Source of the DNA: Warburgia ugandensis
Taxonomy: Eukaryota > Streptophyta > Magnoliopsida > Canellales > Canellaceae
Assembly (NCBI GenBank): GCA_035236585.1
Contig: CP141134.1
Coordinates: forward strand, 20,638,414-20,702,413
Reading direction: 5' to 3'
Length of the DNA stretch: 64,000 bases
Shown here one piece after another: positions 26,691-39,468 of this stretch (its first letter is position 1; each line of letters opens with the position of its first letter). The translations under genes and the position numbers were made by a program. The notes beneath the pieces were generated by a model. It saw only the letters and a program-made list of their open reading frames with translations, did not search any database and was not told the DNA's origin.

Positions 26691-29600
26691 ATATTCAAGG
26701 CATCAAAGCTCATAATAATACTAAAAACAAAGTAATCAATCTAAGCCACCCACATGTTCCAAACATGCTAAGAAAATAATGCCTCATAAGTTCATCAAAT
26801 GACAATATCAAATCAATGTAACTCATGCCAACCACATGTTTGAAAACATTTCAAAGCAACTGAGCTTCTAAGGCTCATAAATATGCCAAAATTAGGTCAA
26901 TGCAAAGCATCAAAAGCTTAAAGAATATATTAATAAATATGTGTATCGTCATTAAGGGCACCCTCACACATGGGTCCCAAGAGTGTCAAAATCACATCAA
27001 GGTAATGCATCAAATATGCAAGGAATATCTCAATTAATATGAACATCATCAATGCGTGGCACCCTAACATGAGGGTCTCACGAGTGTACCTCAAACTCAT
27101 ATGTTGAGTCATGAGTACTCATACCAATCCTCCATGTGTCATCATACCGTAGGTACACAGAAAATATCCATCTTGGGGCACTCTCAACGCAATATGATAA
27201 AATCAATCATCAACACAAAGTCAGAGGGCCGGTGGCCAGTCCTACAAACCTCCTAACATAGCTTCCACCGGGCAAAAACACCCATCATAAATCAACAAAA
27301 CACAAAAATCATTTGACAACTCCAAGTTGAGAAATAAAATTTTATGGTGAATAATGAAATCTAAGAGTGCTTGTGGCTCCCCATTCCAAGGCATTGCCCC
27401 TCATCCAGGGTTAATCTCTCAAGGATCAACCACCAAACCTCTTCCATTAAGTCCATGATAAAATTAGAGATAAAACAGGGCTTCCAAGTGACTCCACATG
27501 CAAAAGTGAATAAAATCACCATCTGATGACTTCATAGGTCATGAGAGTATGCTAAAATCATGTTTTCATGGAAAATGGTGGTTAATGAAATCATGTGTGC
27601 ATGCATCAATTACAAAGAAGACAATTATCTCAATGTGAATCATGATATAATAATACATGCATAGAATTTATTTATATTCATGGAGCTAATAGATGCAAAT
27701 TTATAATTTCAAAATGACAAGCCCATTTTTAATTGTCATCACCTACCTCAGATGACAACCACTCACATGTACCTCTCAAATCACGTTCAGACTTCAGTCC
27801 AGCTCAGTCTGCCTTAATGCCATTACTTGGATACCATTACATCCAAATCTCACTTAGAATCTAAGTTATCTAAGTTGAATTCTTAATCATAAAACTAATA
27901 ATATATTTTCAAATATTAATTTACTGTATTTCAATACTATCCAATGGTTCACAGCCATGTTATCACAAAGTGTGGCTTGCCTCAGTTAGCTGATAATCCA
28001 GGTTATGCCACCCTGGGCCCACCAAAATCATTGTGTTTCATTTTTAATTATAACATAATGTATTACAAGGCTATAACACTCAAATTAGGTCAATCTTAGG
28101 TAATTTATCATTTAATCAACTAATCAAGTACTATTATATGTAAATCATGCACAATCTTATCTAATTACAACTAAATCAATAAAAGAAATTGGTTAGGATG
28201 ATAATCCTACCTCATATAAGCCCATCTAAATGATATCTAGCTATCTGTGTCACTAGATCGTCAACCGACTGCCTTGAAGGTGCCCAATCTAAGATATCTA
28301 TACTGATCTAGTCATAATTCTCCACCTGATAGTCCCAGATCAAAGAATAAATTAGTAATTCTAATAAGATAATCCCTATAAATCATCTGACTTCTTGATT
28401 AATCTCAGCTATTGATCAGGGTCGGCTAGATCATCCCAAAATTTCTTTAGATCTGAGATATCTCATATGGATCTTGTTCTACAAATTATGAGGATCATAA
28501 TGGACTATTTAAATCATAAAATAAGGTCAGATCATCACAGACCAGAACATATGACTTTTGATCGAAGGTTTGATCATGATCAATGGTCAAATCTTTCCCG
28601 ATCAATGAATGAAAAGATGGGTATTGATCGTGATGGTTATCTCGTATCTCCAAGATCCTTCCTCAATTAGCCAAAATGATGGATCAAAGTTTAAAGAGTA
28701 ATAGGGCCCACTGTGTCAACTCAGCTCCCCCCCCCCCCAAGATGAGTCGAGAGCGAGTTAACTCGGTGAGTTGGCTTAGCCCTAACTCACCAGAGATGGA
28801 AAACAAGGGATGAGAGGATTGTGGTCAGTGGTGACTTTCTATTCAGTCACCGTCTGATCCTGACCAGGAGGGAGAGATGGAACGTGTGGAGGGTGATGCT
28901 GGTGGCCATTGGTGATTCTGACATGGTCACCACCCAAAACCCGTTTATAAAGAAAAATAGAGGGGAAGGGGATTCTAGTGTGGCCATCCAAATCCAACAT
29001 TGTATCAGCTGGGTGCACCGAAGGGAGGGGGAAATATGGAAAAATAGATAGAGGGAGGGTTGTTCTGTCTATGCCTACTTAGACAATCGAGTCGAGCGTA
29101 CCAGAGGCGTAAGGGAAACAAGGGTGAAGACGAAACCTGGCATGGCTAGCTAGGTTAGGTGAGCATGTCGGCTAGAACTGGGAGATCCAATTTATGTGTG
29201 GCCAATCAAAGGAGAAGGCGAAATGGGGTTCTCCAAAAGGGGGTTTCTACAATGGCAACTGCTCGGTTGTCATCTGTAAACCTCTGGTGAAAGAGGTAGG
29301 GGGAACGACAATGCCCGCTGGTGTCGAGGGAGGATATCTTGCTAAAGAAAATGGGAGATTGGATGGAGGGTTCAGGGAAGATGTGGGTCACGAGGGTTTT
29401 TACCATTTCCTTAATGATCCCATTCGTCTAGTCCTATTTTCAATCACACAACCCACAACAAAATGGATGGGCCTTTATCAATTTTGATCCCCTCTAATTT
29501 AGTAAAATTTTTGAACTTTTTAGTTCAGAGCTCCGTTTCACACAAAATTATTGTCGTTGGAATCATGTCAATGCCTACATTCCAAATTTGATAGTTCCAA

Positions 29601-29739
29601 AGTCCAAATTTTTAATTTTCAAAGGGATCACTTTCACAAAATTCTAATTTTTCATGGAATTAAATTCCTATTTTTAATTCAATTAATATATAACATAATA
29701 CACAGAAATTGGCCCAAAATTGAGGGTTTTTATATTTGC

Positions 29740-30849
29740 AAAAATTCATTCTTATCAAAAGATAGCAGTTTTTAATCTTTTAGAGGTAACAAATCTTAAT
29801 CCACATACCTCGTGTGGCACTTATCCTTATTTCACGTGTGTACCTCCTTTAGCTTGACTCATAGATTGGTAAATATGCATGTCTAATTCTTGATCTCTAA
29901 ATGAACGGATCAAATCATGCCTCTACCAGTAATCAATGTATAGAGAATCACTGATCTATTAATCTATCACTTCAATTGTAAAACTATTACAGATCAAAGA
30001 GAGATATGGTTCCTGTTCTCATAGATCTAGCATTAAATAGTTAATCAATGGTTAGATTTTAGGAAAGGGCTGGATATGTTTTCATTTCTAAGGCTTTGTG
30101 ATAGATCTATGGTTGGATCAAGATGAATACTTGAATCAATTGTGAATTTAGGGACCCTTCACGTTCTATGGTTAGATCAAGGTGAGGGGCCAGATATGAT
30201 CACATATCAAATGATCTTCTGTTAAATCTATGTCAAGATCTAATTGGGAGCTCATGTTGATTGTAGATCTAGATACAAAGTAGCTAATTAGTGGTCAGAG
30301 CATCTCATAGGGGTGGATCAGTCACATATCTGATGTTTAGTGACCGAACTAGGGTTAGATCATGATGAACAAATTAGATCAATCACAGATCTAGGTTTTG
30401 GTGACTGATCGGTGGTTGGATCATGCAAGATTTTGTGAATTGATCACAGATCTGACTCTTGGAAATAGATATGCCATTTGGAAATAGATCAACTATTGAA
30501 TCAAGATGGATGGTTAAATCAATCACAAATTTGGTGATATGGGGTCCAATCAACAATTCAATCGTGATCAATGGTCTGATTTGTGCAAGTCTACACAAAT
30601 TGGACTAAGGATATGTTGGACATTGGGGAGGAAGGAACCAGGGGCGTCAGCAGTAGTGCATGAGAGGGGAAGGGAAGAGAGAGATGAGTTGGCTACCATG
30701 AGGATCGTTGGGCGTCATCGGTGGAGAAAGGAAGAGGGAGGGGTTGAGGCAGGCTGGTGTGCCAGTCAAGCAACATTACCGGGAGGAGGGTGAAGGAGGG
30801 AGGCAAGAGGGAGAGAAGGAAAATGGGACAATGTGCTAGTGGGGTTATG

Positions 30850-30917
<68 letters not shown>

Positions 30918-31652
30918 GTGGGTATCTATGCATGTGTGTGTGACGGCTAGGCACTGTTAGTGAGATGTCATGCCGGTAAGAAAAAAAGATAGGGTGACAG
31001 GAGAAAGGATAAGGGGGTTTTGGCTATCTGGGCTTAGTTCACTCATCCTGCCAATGGAAAATCCAATTAGAGTGATGGCTAGAGGGATCCGATCAGAGGG
31101 TATCTAAATAAAGGGGCTTTATGTGTCTCAGTCAGCACTGGAGAAATGGGTATCTAATTGGTGGAAATCTAAACAAAAAAGAGAGGCACAATAGACAAAA
31201 GAGATGATAGGGGAGAGGGTTTTTGAGCCTATAGCAGTGGCCTAGAGAGAAGGGTGCCATATCTTATCAAAGGGAGCTCACCAGGGAAGAAGATCCAGGT
31301 AGGGGGAGCTCACCATGTAGGTGGAAGATTTGAGTATAAGGGGGTTGATGCTTGTTTTTCTCCCTTCCTCTAGTGTCCCCCATTTTGTTGCATTTGGGGT
31401 TGTCACCCGTCGTGGGTCGGTCTGCCACCCAAAAACCAAATGAGGAGGAGGTGCCTTTATCAATTTGGACTCCCCTTGAATTAGTAAAAATTAGTAATTT
31501 TCCACCCCAATCTTTTTTCATGCATAATTAATGTCATTGAAATCATCTCAACACGTACATTCTAAATATTGAGGTTTTGAGGGTCAACTAAGTATCTTTC
31601 AAAAGGTAAATTTGTACAGAACCCAAAATTTAGTATTCCCAATTCGCATTTC
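29740..31652 (-). mobile_element. Diverged A4-like LTR fragment
   Basis: The right half parallels the A4 LTR start region. 31440-31640 aligns with 14188-14363 (TTATCAATTT...ATTAGTAAAA, GTCATTGAAATCAT, ACATTC). The middle has the same GC-rich character as 13500-14000. The left part contains many ATCA/TGGTTAGATCA phrases like those around 13000-13350. The expected terminal TGTTACA is lost, no TSD was found, and no gene is seen. The frames at 30539-30793 and 31267-31521 have no recognisable domain. Confidence 0.55.
30852..30914. repeat. (AG)n microsatellite
   Basis: About 63 bases of AG repeats. The Arg-Glu and Leu-Ser frames over it are artefacts. Confidence 0.97.
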
Positions 31653-33900
31653 TGTTAAGTGTTTAATTTTACCAAAAGACCCCTAATTTAGCATTTAATT
31701 AGATCATCTAACTCATCAATTTGATGATTTTTGGATAAAATATGAAATTTAGCTCAAATTGACCATCTAACCATAAATTGTCAAAATTAACAATCAGATG
31801 ATCATCCAGGCCAATCAGATGCTTAATGTATGGTTAGATGACTCTAATCTAGTTTTTTGTCTTACAGATCAACCAAAATAGGCATGGATTGTTCAGATCA
31901 AATTTCGACGGTGCAGATCACTCAACAGAGAATCAATGGTGTAGATGAAATGAATTCTTAAAGGAAAATTAGTTTTAAAAGGAAAACGTGGAGAAAATTT
32001 GGAAAGCCTAAATAGTTAGAAGAAAGCAAGCTAGAAGGAAAGTAGAAGAAGGCAAATTAGAAGGTCGTGGGAGGTAGGCTACCACCTTCTTTCCCATTCC
32101 ATTCTCTCCCTCTATCTCCATCGCACCATTCCTACTTCACCACTCCCTCTTTTTGTAAAATTTCTCAGGTTTTTGCTTACAAAGGAAACCGTCCCACCTA
32201 TAACTCCCTCTCCCTAATGTCTCTCTACTCTCTCTCTCTCTAATTTTCTATCTTCAAAATCTCCCTTTGGGTTGGAATCGGAGGGAAGAAGTCCATCTCC
32301 CTTTCACCTTGTTTTTGTTTTCCAGTTTCTCTTTATCAGATTATTGTTTTTTATTTGCTTTGCTTTTCCGTTCGTCGTTTTTTCTTCTTGTTCTTTTAGT
32401 TGCTTATTCATCTATTATCATCGTATTTCTTCTTGTGTCAAGCCTCTCTCATCGCTGGTAGCCTCTCTTCTTCTGTTCATATCGTTCTTTCTTCTTCTTC
32501 TTTCTTTATCTCATTCTCACTTCTCATCCGTTCTCAATTCATCTGGTAACAGCAGATTTCAGCTTGTGCACTCCTCCCCCACTCACTCTCCTTCTTCTTC
32601 CCGTCTCTCTGTGTCGTCCCAACACCTCTCCTCCACTACCATGCCTTAGTCACCCCCTGTTTCTCCCTTTGCTCTCCATTTCCTCGCACCAACCGAACAC
32701 GCACCATCTTATCATCAGCTCCTTTCTTCCTCCTCCTCAACTCCCTTTTTCTCTCGTTAACACCACCACCTGAACCTCTATGTCACTACGTTGGTTGACA
32801 TCACTGTCCGCACCGGAGTTGTCCTCTTTCTCCTCCCCATATCTACTTCACCTTCACCCCCCAAATCACCCGCAACCCTCTCTCCATCCCTAGCTGCCCA
32901 ACACCAATCGCAACCCACCACTGGAGCTGCCAGGAGAAGCCAACATACCACCTGATCCACCGCCCCATCACCATCACACAAGCTAGCACCGCACTACTCA
33001 GCCCAATGATCTTCGATCTCTCCATCACCGGCACAGCCTAGCAGCACTGGTCAGCCCACCTCCCCTCTCTCCCTCCTTTCTTCCTCCTCCCTCTTGTTCT
33101 CCATCGTCTCTCCCTTTGCCATAGGAGAAAACCCAAATAGGGTTTTCCCCTAATTTCTCTCCTCCCTTCTCCCCCATCCCCTCCTTCCCTGCATCTTCTT
33201 CCCCCTCTGCCTCCGTCTCCATCGTCGAGTTTTTGCTGGTTTTCATTTAAAACAAAAACATCAAGAAAAATTCCACTTTTGCCCTCATTTAAAATTCCAA
33301 AATCTCATTTAATCCCTTCTTTGTCTTTTAGCATGTTTAGTCTTTTTGTTTATTCCTATTTTGCTTATCCAAGTTTTACCCTATTCTCAAATAATTTCAG
33401 AAATTAGATCTTGATTGATTTAAGCATAACCAAATCAACGGTTTAGCCTAAACCAATAGGATAGCTTCAATTCCTAATCTTTAATCTGAACTTCAAAAAT
33501 CAAATCTGAGCCATCAAAACCCAAAATGCTTATTTAGCCTAGATCTCTTAGAATTTTTTTACTCTGCCTAATACATCCTGGTGATCATTAATTAGAAGCA
33601 CAAGAAACATGTTGATGAAGGAAAATGGTAATGTAAGATATCAGATTTTTAAAAATTGATGATAAGTAGTCTAGGGAAGTAAAATTTTTGTGTTTCTTAC
33701 TTAAATTTTTGTATTTTTGGATTAGACCTTTGTAATTTCATTGATTAAACACATATGAAGTTTGATTGCACTTTCTGTTAACTTTTTTCATTTAATTTTA
33801 ATTTTTGAATAATTAAATTTTATTAAAAATCCAATTTCTTAAAGCGACTCCCTATGGGATCAACCCATATTTGCACACGCTACTCTATAATAGCCCATGC
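31653..33900 (+). mobile_element. Left LTR of a plus-strand Athila-type element
   Basis: Starts TGTTAAGTGTTTAATTTTA. Its first ~390 bp match the right-hand copy at 39081-39468 (GATCATCTAACTCATCAATTTG, GAAAGCAAGCTAGAAGG). Its 3' end, TGCACACGCTACTCTA...CCATGC at 33900, parallels GTGCACATCCACTACA...TATGC at the end of the 42372-50152 solo LTR. The 32.0-33.3 kb part is strongly pyrimidine-rich; the 125-codon frame at 32272-32649 and its neighbours reflect this and are not genes. Confidence 0.82.
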
Positions 33901-34289
33901 ACTTGCTGTTAAACAACAAGTGTTTAGCATTGTTGCCAAGGAGTTAAAACCAACCACTATCACGCTGCAATTAGCTGATAGATCAGTCAAAATACATCAT
34001 GGTCTGGTTGAAGATGTGTTGATACAGGTGGATAAATATGGATTTCATTATATTAGATACCCAACCTGTATCTGATCCCAGCAGTCAGATCATAGTCATC
34101 CTTGGACGTCCATTCTTGACAACGTCCAATGCCATTATTAACTATAAGAATGGTGTAACAAAACTCTCGTTCATCAAAATGAAGGTTAAGCTTAATGTCT
34201 TTAACGCCAATCAACAACATTTACACCCCGATGATTCCTATGATGTCAATTTCATCGAGAGTCTAATTAATGAGATTCATCCACCATAG
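33901..34289 (+). pseudogene. Athila-type protease remnant, gag deleted
   Basis: Directly after the LTR end, in two overlapping frames (33854-34075 and 34038-34289), come ELKPTTITLQLADRSVK, GLVEDVLIQVDK and then, after a frameshift near 34040, DFIILDTQPV and VILGRPFLTTSNAII. In Athila-type polyproteins this is the second half of the aspartic protease. The N-terminal DSG/DLG active-site segment and the whole of gag, which should lie before it, are absent. A deletion therefore joins the LTR end, or a point just inside it, to mid-protease. No primer-binding site survives. Confidence 0.88.
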
Positions 34290-34299
34290 TCCATCTTTG

Positions 34300-35335
34300 A
34301 CCCACTAAAGGCTTGCCTCATGCATTTTAATGGAGAATTTGATATAGAAAAGTCTATTGATGAGGTAAACAATCTTTTAGAGGTTGCACCAATCATGGAT
34401 ACCTCCAAGTGGGGTCCTCATGTGCAAGCACTCCCACTGTCTAAATTTGTCCACACACCTTCAATAGAGCAACCACCATCTTTGGACCAAAAACCCTAGC
34501 CTAATAACTTGAAATATCCATACTTAGGCCCAAATGAAACCTTACATGTAATAATAGCATCAAACTTAGATAAAGAACAAGACTGTCAGCTTTTAATTGT
34601 TCTTAAGGAACATAAAACTGCTCAAGGGTGGACGATAACAAACATAAAAGGGATTAGTCCAGCCGTATACATGCATAGGATACATCTAGAAGAAAATGCA
34701 AAACCTTCTAGGAAAACCCAAAGATGACTGAACCCCCTCATGAAGGACGTTGTCAGAGATTAAATCCTTTAGCTTTTAAATGTTGGTGTCATATACCCTA
34801 TCTCTAATAGTACTTGGGTCAGCCCCATTCAGGTTGTACCTAAGAAATCTGGGGTCATGGTAGTAAAAAATGAGGACAACGAGTTAGTCCCCACCCGCAT
34901 GACCATTGGGTGAAGAGTTTGTATGGGCTATTGAAAGTTGAATGTGGTCACGAGGAAAGATCATTTTCCTCAACCCTTCATTGACCAAATGCTAGAGAGG
35001 TTGGCCGGACATAACTATTACTAATTTTTGGACAGATATTCTGGTTACAACTAGATTATTATAGCACCTAAGGATCAGGAGAAGACCTCCTTCACCTACC
35101 CTTTTGGAACCTTCGGCTACAGACATATGCCTTTTGGGCTTTCTAACACTCCAACTACATTTCAAAGGTGTATGTTGAGCATTTTCTCTAACATGGTAGA
35201 AAGGTCTCTCAAGGTGTTATTGATGACTTCTCAGTATTTGTGTCATCATTTGATGAGTACCTGCACCATTTAAAGTTAGTTCTTGCAAGGCGTAAGGAAA
35301 AGAATCTTGTCTTAAATTGGGAAAAGTGACATTTT
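34300..35335 (+). pseudogene. Athila-type reverse transcriptase remnant
   Basis: After a linker containing LKYPYLGPNETLHVII, the frame gives TAQGWTITNIKGISPAVYMHRI, then GVIYPISNSTWVSPIQVVPKK, VCMGYxKLN, RKDHFPQPFIDQMLERLAG and FGTFGYRHMPFGLSNTPTTFQRCM. This is the standard Ty3/gypsy RT fingers and palm order. The catalytic box appears as IDDFSVF only after a frameshift near 35215. Several stops lie at about 34497, 34727, 34912, 35023 and 35329. The enzyme would copy element RNA in an intact copy. Order, strand and wording agree with Athila-type RT, so identity is secure and function is lost. Confidence 0.93.
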
Positions 35336-36031
35336 ATGCTACAAAGTGGGATAGTATTAGGCTACATAATATCACCCAATGGGATAGAAGTCCATAAGGC
35401 AAAGGTAGATTTAATAGTCAACCTTCCTCCACTAAGGACAGTGAAAGAAATTCACTCTTTTTTAGGACATGCTGGCTTTTATAGACAATTCATCAAGGAT
35501 TTTAGCAAAATCGCCATGCCCCTATGTACTTTACTTACAAAGGAGGCCACATTTGACTTTGATGAAAACTATAAGAAAGCATTAAAGTGAATAAAGGCCA
35601 AGTTGACTTCTACACCTAGTATCCGACCACCAGATTGGAACACACCATTTAAGATAATGCTTGACACATCGGATTACGCCATTGGAGCTGTTTTGGGGCA
35701 GTGCATTGATAAAATTCCCCATGTGACCTATTATGTTAGTAAAACACTAACTGATGCACAACTCAACTATTCAACCACTAAGAAAGAGTTGTTAATTGTA
35801 GTGTTTGCTCTAGATAAATTTAGATCTTACCTATTATGGTCTAAAGTTATAGTATACTCGGATTACATGGACTTAAAGTACCTACTTTCTAAAAAGGATG
35901 CAAAGCCTAGGTTGATCCGTTGGATACTACGGCTACAAGAATATGAATTAGAAATTAGGGACAACAAAAGTTCAGAAAATGTAATGGTAGATCACTTATG
36001 CATATTAGTGGTAGAGTACACTAGCGATTAA
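35336..36031 (+). pseudogene. RT connection and RNase H remnant (Athila-type)
   Basis: Two open stretches, 35336-35590 and 35603-36031, are separated by one stop. The first ends the RT thumb/connection: LGYIISPNGIEVHKAKVDLI, LPPLRTVKEIHSFLGHAGFY. The second is an almost complete RNase H. Its presumptive acidic residues are in [32 protein letters not shown] and MVDHL, so the catalytic acids look preserved. RNase H removes the RNA strand during reverse transcription. Decay is mild here compared with the RT palm. Confidence 0.93.
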
Positions 36032-37368
36032 GGGCCTATAAATGAATCATTCCTAGATGAATAGTTATTACATGTTTCCCACATACCTTGGTATGGAGAT
36101 ATTATTAACTATCTTGTTATAGGACAAATGCCTAATCATTGGACTAAACAAGATAAAAAAGAGATTTTTAATCAAGGTTAGATATTTCATTTGGGATGAT
36201 CCATACTTATTCAAGTATTGTCCTAACTAAGTAATTAGGAGATGTGTACTAGATAGTGAACATAATCAAATCATCTCCTTTTGTCATGATCATGCATGTG
36301 GGGGCCATTTCAGCTCTAGAAAGACAGCTGCAAAAATTTTGTAGTGTGGATTTTATTGGCCTACCATATTTAAGGATGCGCATGCTTATTGCAAAGCATG
36401 TATAAGGTGTCAAAGATTAGAAAGTTTAGGAATGAGACATATGATGCCCCTAAACCCAATTCTTATCGTAGAACCTTTTGATATTTGGGGCATAGATTTT
36501 ATGGGACCTATTCCTAATTCTTTTGGAAATCTATACATCCTAGTGGGAGTAGACTATGTGGCCAAGTGGGTGGAGGCTATACCCTACAAAACCAATGATC
36601 ACAAGGTCGTAGTAAAATTTTTAAAAGAAAATATTTTGGCATGATTCGATAGTCCAAGAGCCATAATAAGTGATGGGGGAAACACTTTTGTAATGAAGTG
36701 TTTGAGAATTTAATGAAAATGTATGATGTCAACCATAGAATCGCTACGCCATATGACCCTCAGACCAGTGGCCAAGTAGAGGTATCCAATAGGGAGATAA
36801 AGCGAATTCTAGAAAATATAGTCAATCCAAGTAGGAAAGGTTGGTCTCTGAGACTTAATGATGCTTTATGGGCTTATCGTCTAACAAATAAAACCCCTAC
36901 AAGAATGTCATCTTACCGCCTGGTCTATGAAAAGGCCTGCCGCTTACAGTAGAATTAGAACATAAAGCACATTGGGCTATCAAAAAGCTAAATTTTGATT
37001 TAGTTTCTACTAGGACCCATAGAAAAGTCCAACTCAATGAGTTGGAAGAATTGAGGAAAGATGCCTATAACTCCACACGATTATACAAAGACTGAATGAA
37101 GGCTGTACATGATAGACATATTTTAAGAAAATCCTTCACACCTAGTCAAAAGGTCTTATTATATAACTCTAGATTGCATCTATTCCTAGGAAGACTTAGA
37201 TCTAGATGGACTGGACTGGACCTTATATAGTACACACAATCTATCCTCATGGGGCCATCGAGATTGGGAAGGATTGGGAGATCCAAAAAGTCAATGGTCA
37301 AAGGTTAAAACCTTTCATAGATTTGCATGACCCTGAAATTGAAGAGACACTTTTAGAGACACCTTAGT
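36032..37368 (+). pseudogene. Integrase remnant (Athila-type)
   Basis: An HHCC zinc-binding region is readable at 36285-36420 (HDHACGGHFSSRKTA, CKACIRCQR) with one stop. The DDE core is split over frames 36432-36644 and 36698-36952: WGIDFMGPIPNSFGN supplies the first Asp, IISDGG near 36665 the second, and [15 protein letters not shown] the Glu. The C-terminal tail (37080-37320) is frameshifted and matches the better-preserved tail at 2312-2563. Intact integrase inserts the cDNA into chromosomes. Numerous stops before 36285 and after 36952 show this one is dead, although all three catalytic acids remain visible. Confidence 0.92.
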
Positions 37369-39080
37369 ATCATGACCCACCCTAGATTACCACTCCAGGA
37401 GTCTCGCAATGTACCATCATTACACTCATCATTATGTCTAGTTGAAGACGTAAAACTTAGAGCTTCCTAGAAGGTAACCCAAATGTTTTTCAAATTTCCA
37501 TCTTCTACATCCTTCCATTATCATGTAGGATCCTATGTTTTTCAAACATTGGGGATAATGTTTCATTTAGGTTGGGGGTGTAGATGCATATAGGGATTGT
37601 GAATTTTCTTGAGCTCTCTTGATTCTTTTGAAGAAAAAAAATTTGAAAAAAAAATGTTTAAGGTAGAGTTTCCTAACTATGATGAGAATTGGATGCTCAG
37701 AATTTAGTAATTCCACAATTTGCACCTCTTAATAGGAATACATATGATTAGTTTTGCATATCATTCATGTGTTGAAGCAGTTTATGAAGATAATTCTTGA
37801 AAACTAATTACACACAGCACATAGTTTACATTAATAGAGAGGTATGACTTAGAGACCTTAAGGAAAACCAATGGAGACCTATAATACAGTGAGATTTCGA
37901 GAGTATCTTCTTTCAGAGAGTTATAAGTAATTCCACAACTTCAACGTATACAAATGAGAGTGATCCTGTAATCCTTGTTTTGGTTAAGCATCAAGAATAA
38001 ATAAGAGTAATAGCTTTAATTCTAGAAAATTTATTGAATCTGATAGGCTTTAGGAAACCAAGGAAATTATATAGGTCATCCTTGCTCAGCCTAGAGAAAT
38101 AAAGCCTACTACTAGTTAGCCCCTTTGAGCCTATTATTAAGCCTTTTCTTTCTTAATCCTAATTATTGTAACTCAAAATAAACAAGTAAATAAACATCCA
38201 TTACCTATTTTCAAAATGAGTAGAGTTAGTAGAGAAAGTTCAAAAATAGGACAAAAAGTAAAAGAAGTGAGAAAAATTAGTTGTGTTTCTTCCAAAGAAG
38301 CCAAAGAAAAAGAAAATTAAAAAAACAAAGGCAAAATTATGAAAGAGATATTCACTTCAAGTACAACCCAAAAGAAAAGTTGTCCTAATAGACAGTCATT
38401 GAAGACCTCTACTCAATTTTGAACCTTTGAAATCCTTATACCCTTCTTTTATGAACCTGTCCTGAGCCTACATTTCATCCTAGTTAAAGGCCTATTAATC
38501 TTAGGTGGAACATAGCCTGAAAGAGGATATAAAAATAAGGAATTAAGGTAAAGGACCCCTCATATTCTTGATGATGACATCCACTCTTAGGGATCACTTT
38601 CCTTTGTCTCATGAGCATATAAAAGATTTATGTGAACAATTAGCTTGTTGCATTCGGTCACATAATGAGAGAAATATGTTTAAACCCATATATGAGAGTT
38701 TCATTTCTGAGAGCATACCTATGTGGATGTGCACACATGTACTCTGACAAATAACTCAAATAAAATGTCTTTAATATGTGTATGACATGTAAAGTTTTCA
38801 AATCTTTTCCATTCAATTGTGAAAAATAAGTAGATTGCTAATGAATGAGGATTCTCTGAGATAAAATAGGGGACTTAACCTTACTAAATTTTGTGAGCAT
38901 ATTCATTACAAACTCTCACGAGGCATAACTCATCTACTAGGGGAAACCTAGGGGTTCAAGGGCCTGTTGTATGCACTAAATGCAATCGTGAGTACCTACA
39001 AAAGTGGCACTCTGTATCAGTTTTTGAAAAATGACTTTTCGCATGTTTTGCTCGAGAGTAGCCAAATGCTAGGTGGGGGG
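37369..39080 (+). other. 3' UTR and polypurine tract of the Athila-type element
   Basis: Non-coding. It includes the block TTGGGGATAATG at 37552 and GTTGGGGGTGTAGATGC at 37571, paralleled at 2770-2820. It ends with the purine tract AGGTGGGGGG at 39071-39080 directly before the LTR start TGTTAAG. The last ~450 bases match the complement of 5100-5500. Confidence 0.8.
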
Positions 39081-39468
39081 TGTTAAGTGTTTAATTTTGA
39101 CCAAAAGGCCCTTAGTTTAGCCTTTAATTAGATCATCTAACTCATCAATTTGGTAATTTTTAGATAAAATATGAAATTTAGCTCAAATTGACCATCCAAC
39201 CATAAATTGTCAATATTAACAGTTAGATGGTCATCCAAGCTAATCAAATGCTTAATGAATGGTTAAAAGACTTTGATCTAGTCTTTTGACTTGTAGATCA
39301 ACCAAAATAGGCTTGGATGGTTCAGATCAAATTTCGAAGGTGCAAATCACCCAACAGAGATTCAATGGTGTAGATGGAATGAATTCTTAAAGGAAACTTA
39401 ATTTGAAAGGAAAAACATGGAGAAAATTTGGAAAGCCTAAATAATTAGAAGAAAGCAAGCTAGAAGGC
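39081..39468 (+). mobile_element. Right LTR of the Athila-type element, truncated
   Basis: Collinear with 31653-32040 at high similarity, then breaks off after AAGCTAGAAGG. The remaining ~1.85 kb of LTR is missing, so no right-hand TSD can be read (left flank ATTTC). Confidence 0.88.

Larger units (their letters stand above)
10414..29734 (-). mobile_element. Complete non-autonomous Del/Tekay-like Ty3/gypsy element (A4), TSD TTTGC
   Basis: Two minus-strand LTRs (10414-14363 and 22769-29734) bracket an internal region with a polypurine tract at one end and an initiator-Met primer-binding site at the other. The target duplication TTTGC is at 10409-10413 and 29735-29739. After removing two nested solo LTRs, the element is about 11.4 kb with roughly 3.5 kb of internal DNA. 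That internal region keeps only gag, protease and part of RT, all with stops. RNase H and integrase are missing, so it could have moved only with enzymes supplied in trans. Assignment to Del/Tekay rests on the gag-PR-RT order, the LTR termini and the primer type. Confidence 0.9.
22769..29734 (-). mobile_element. 5' LTR of A4, interrupted by a nested solo LTR
   Basis: Begins on the plus side with TGTGACACTCAGAG next to the primer site and ends ...GGGTTTTTATA at 29734, followed by the TSD TTTGC. Without the nested 23618-26690 insertion and its duplicated 5 bases, it is 3888 bp, close to the 3950 bp partner. Visible differences, including a C12 run at 28727-28738, show the element is not recent. 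Confidence 0.92.

Noticed and set aside
32272..32649. 125-codon plus-strand frame, Ser/Phe/Leu-rich
   Set aside because: It lies inside the pyrimidine-rich part of an Athila-type LTR. Composition explains the frame, and no start context or domain is visible.
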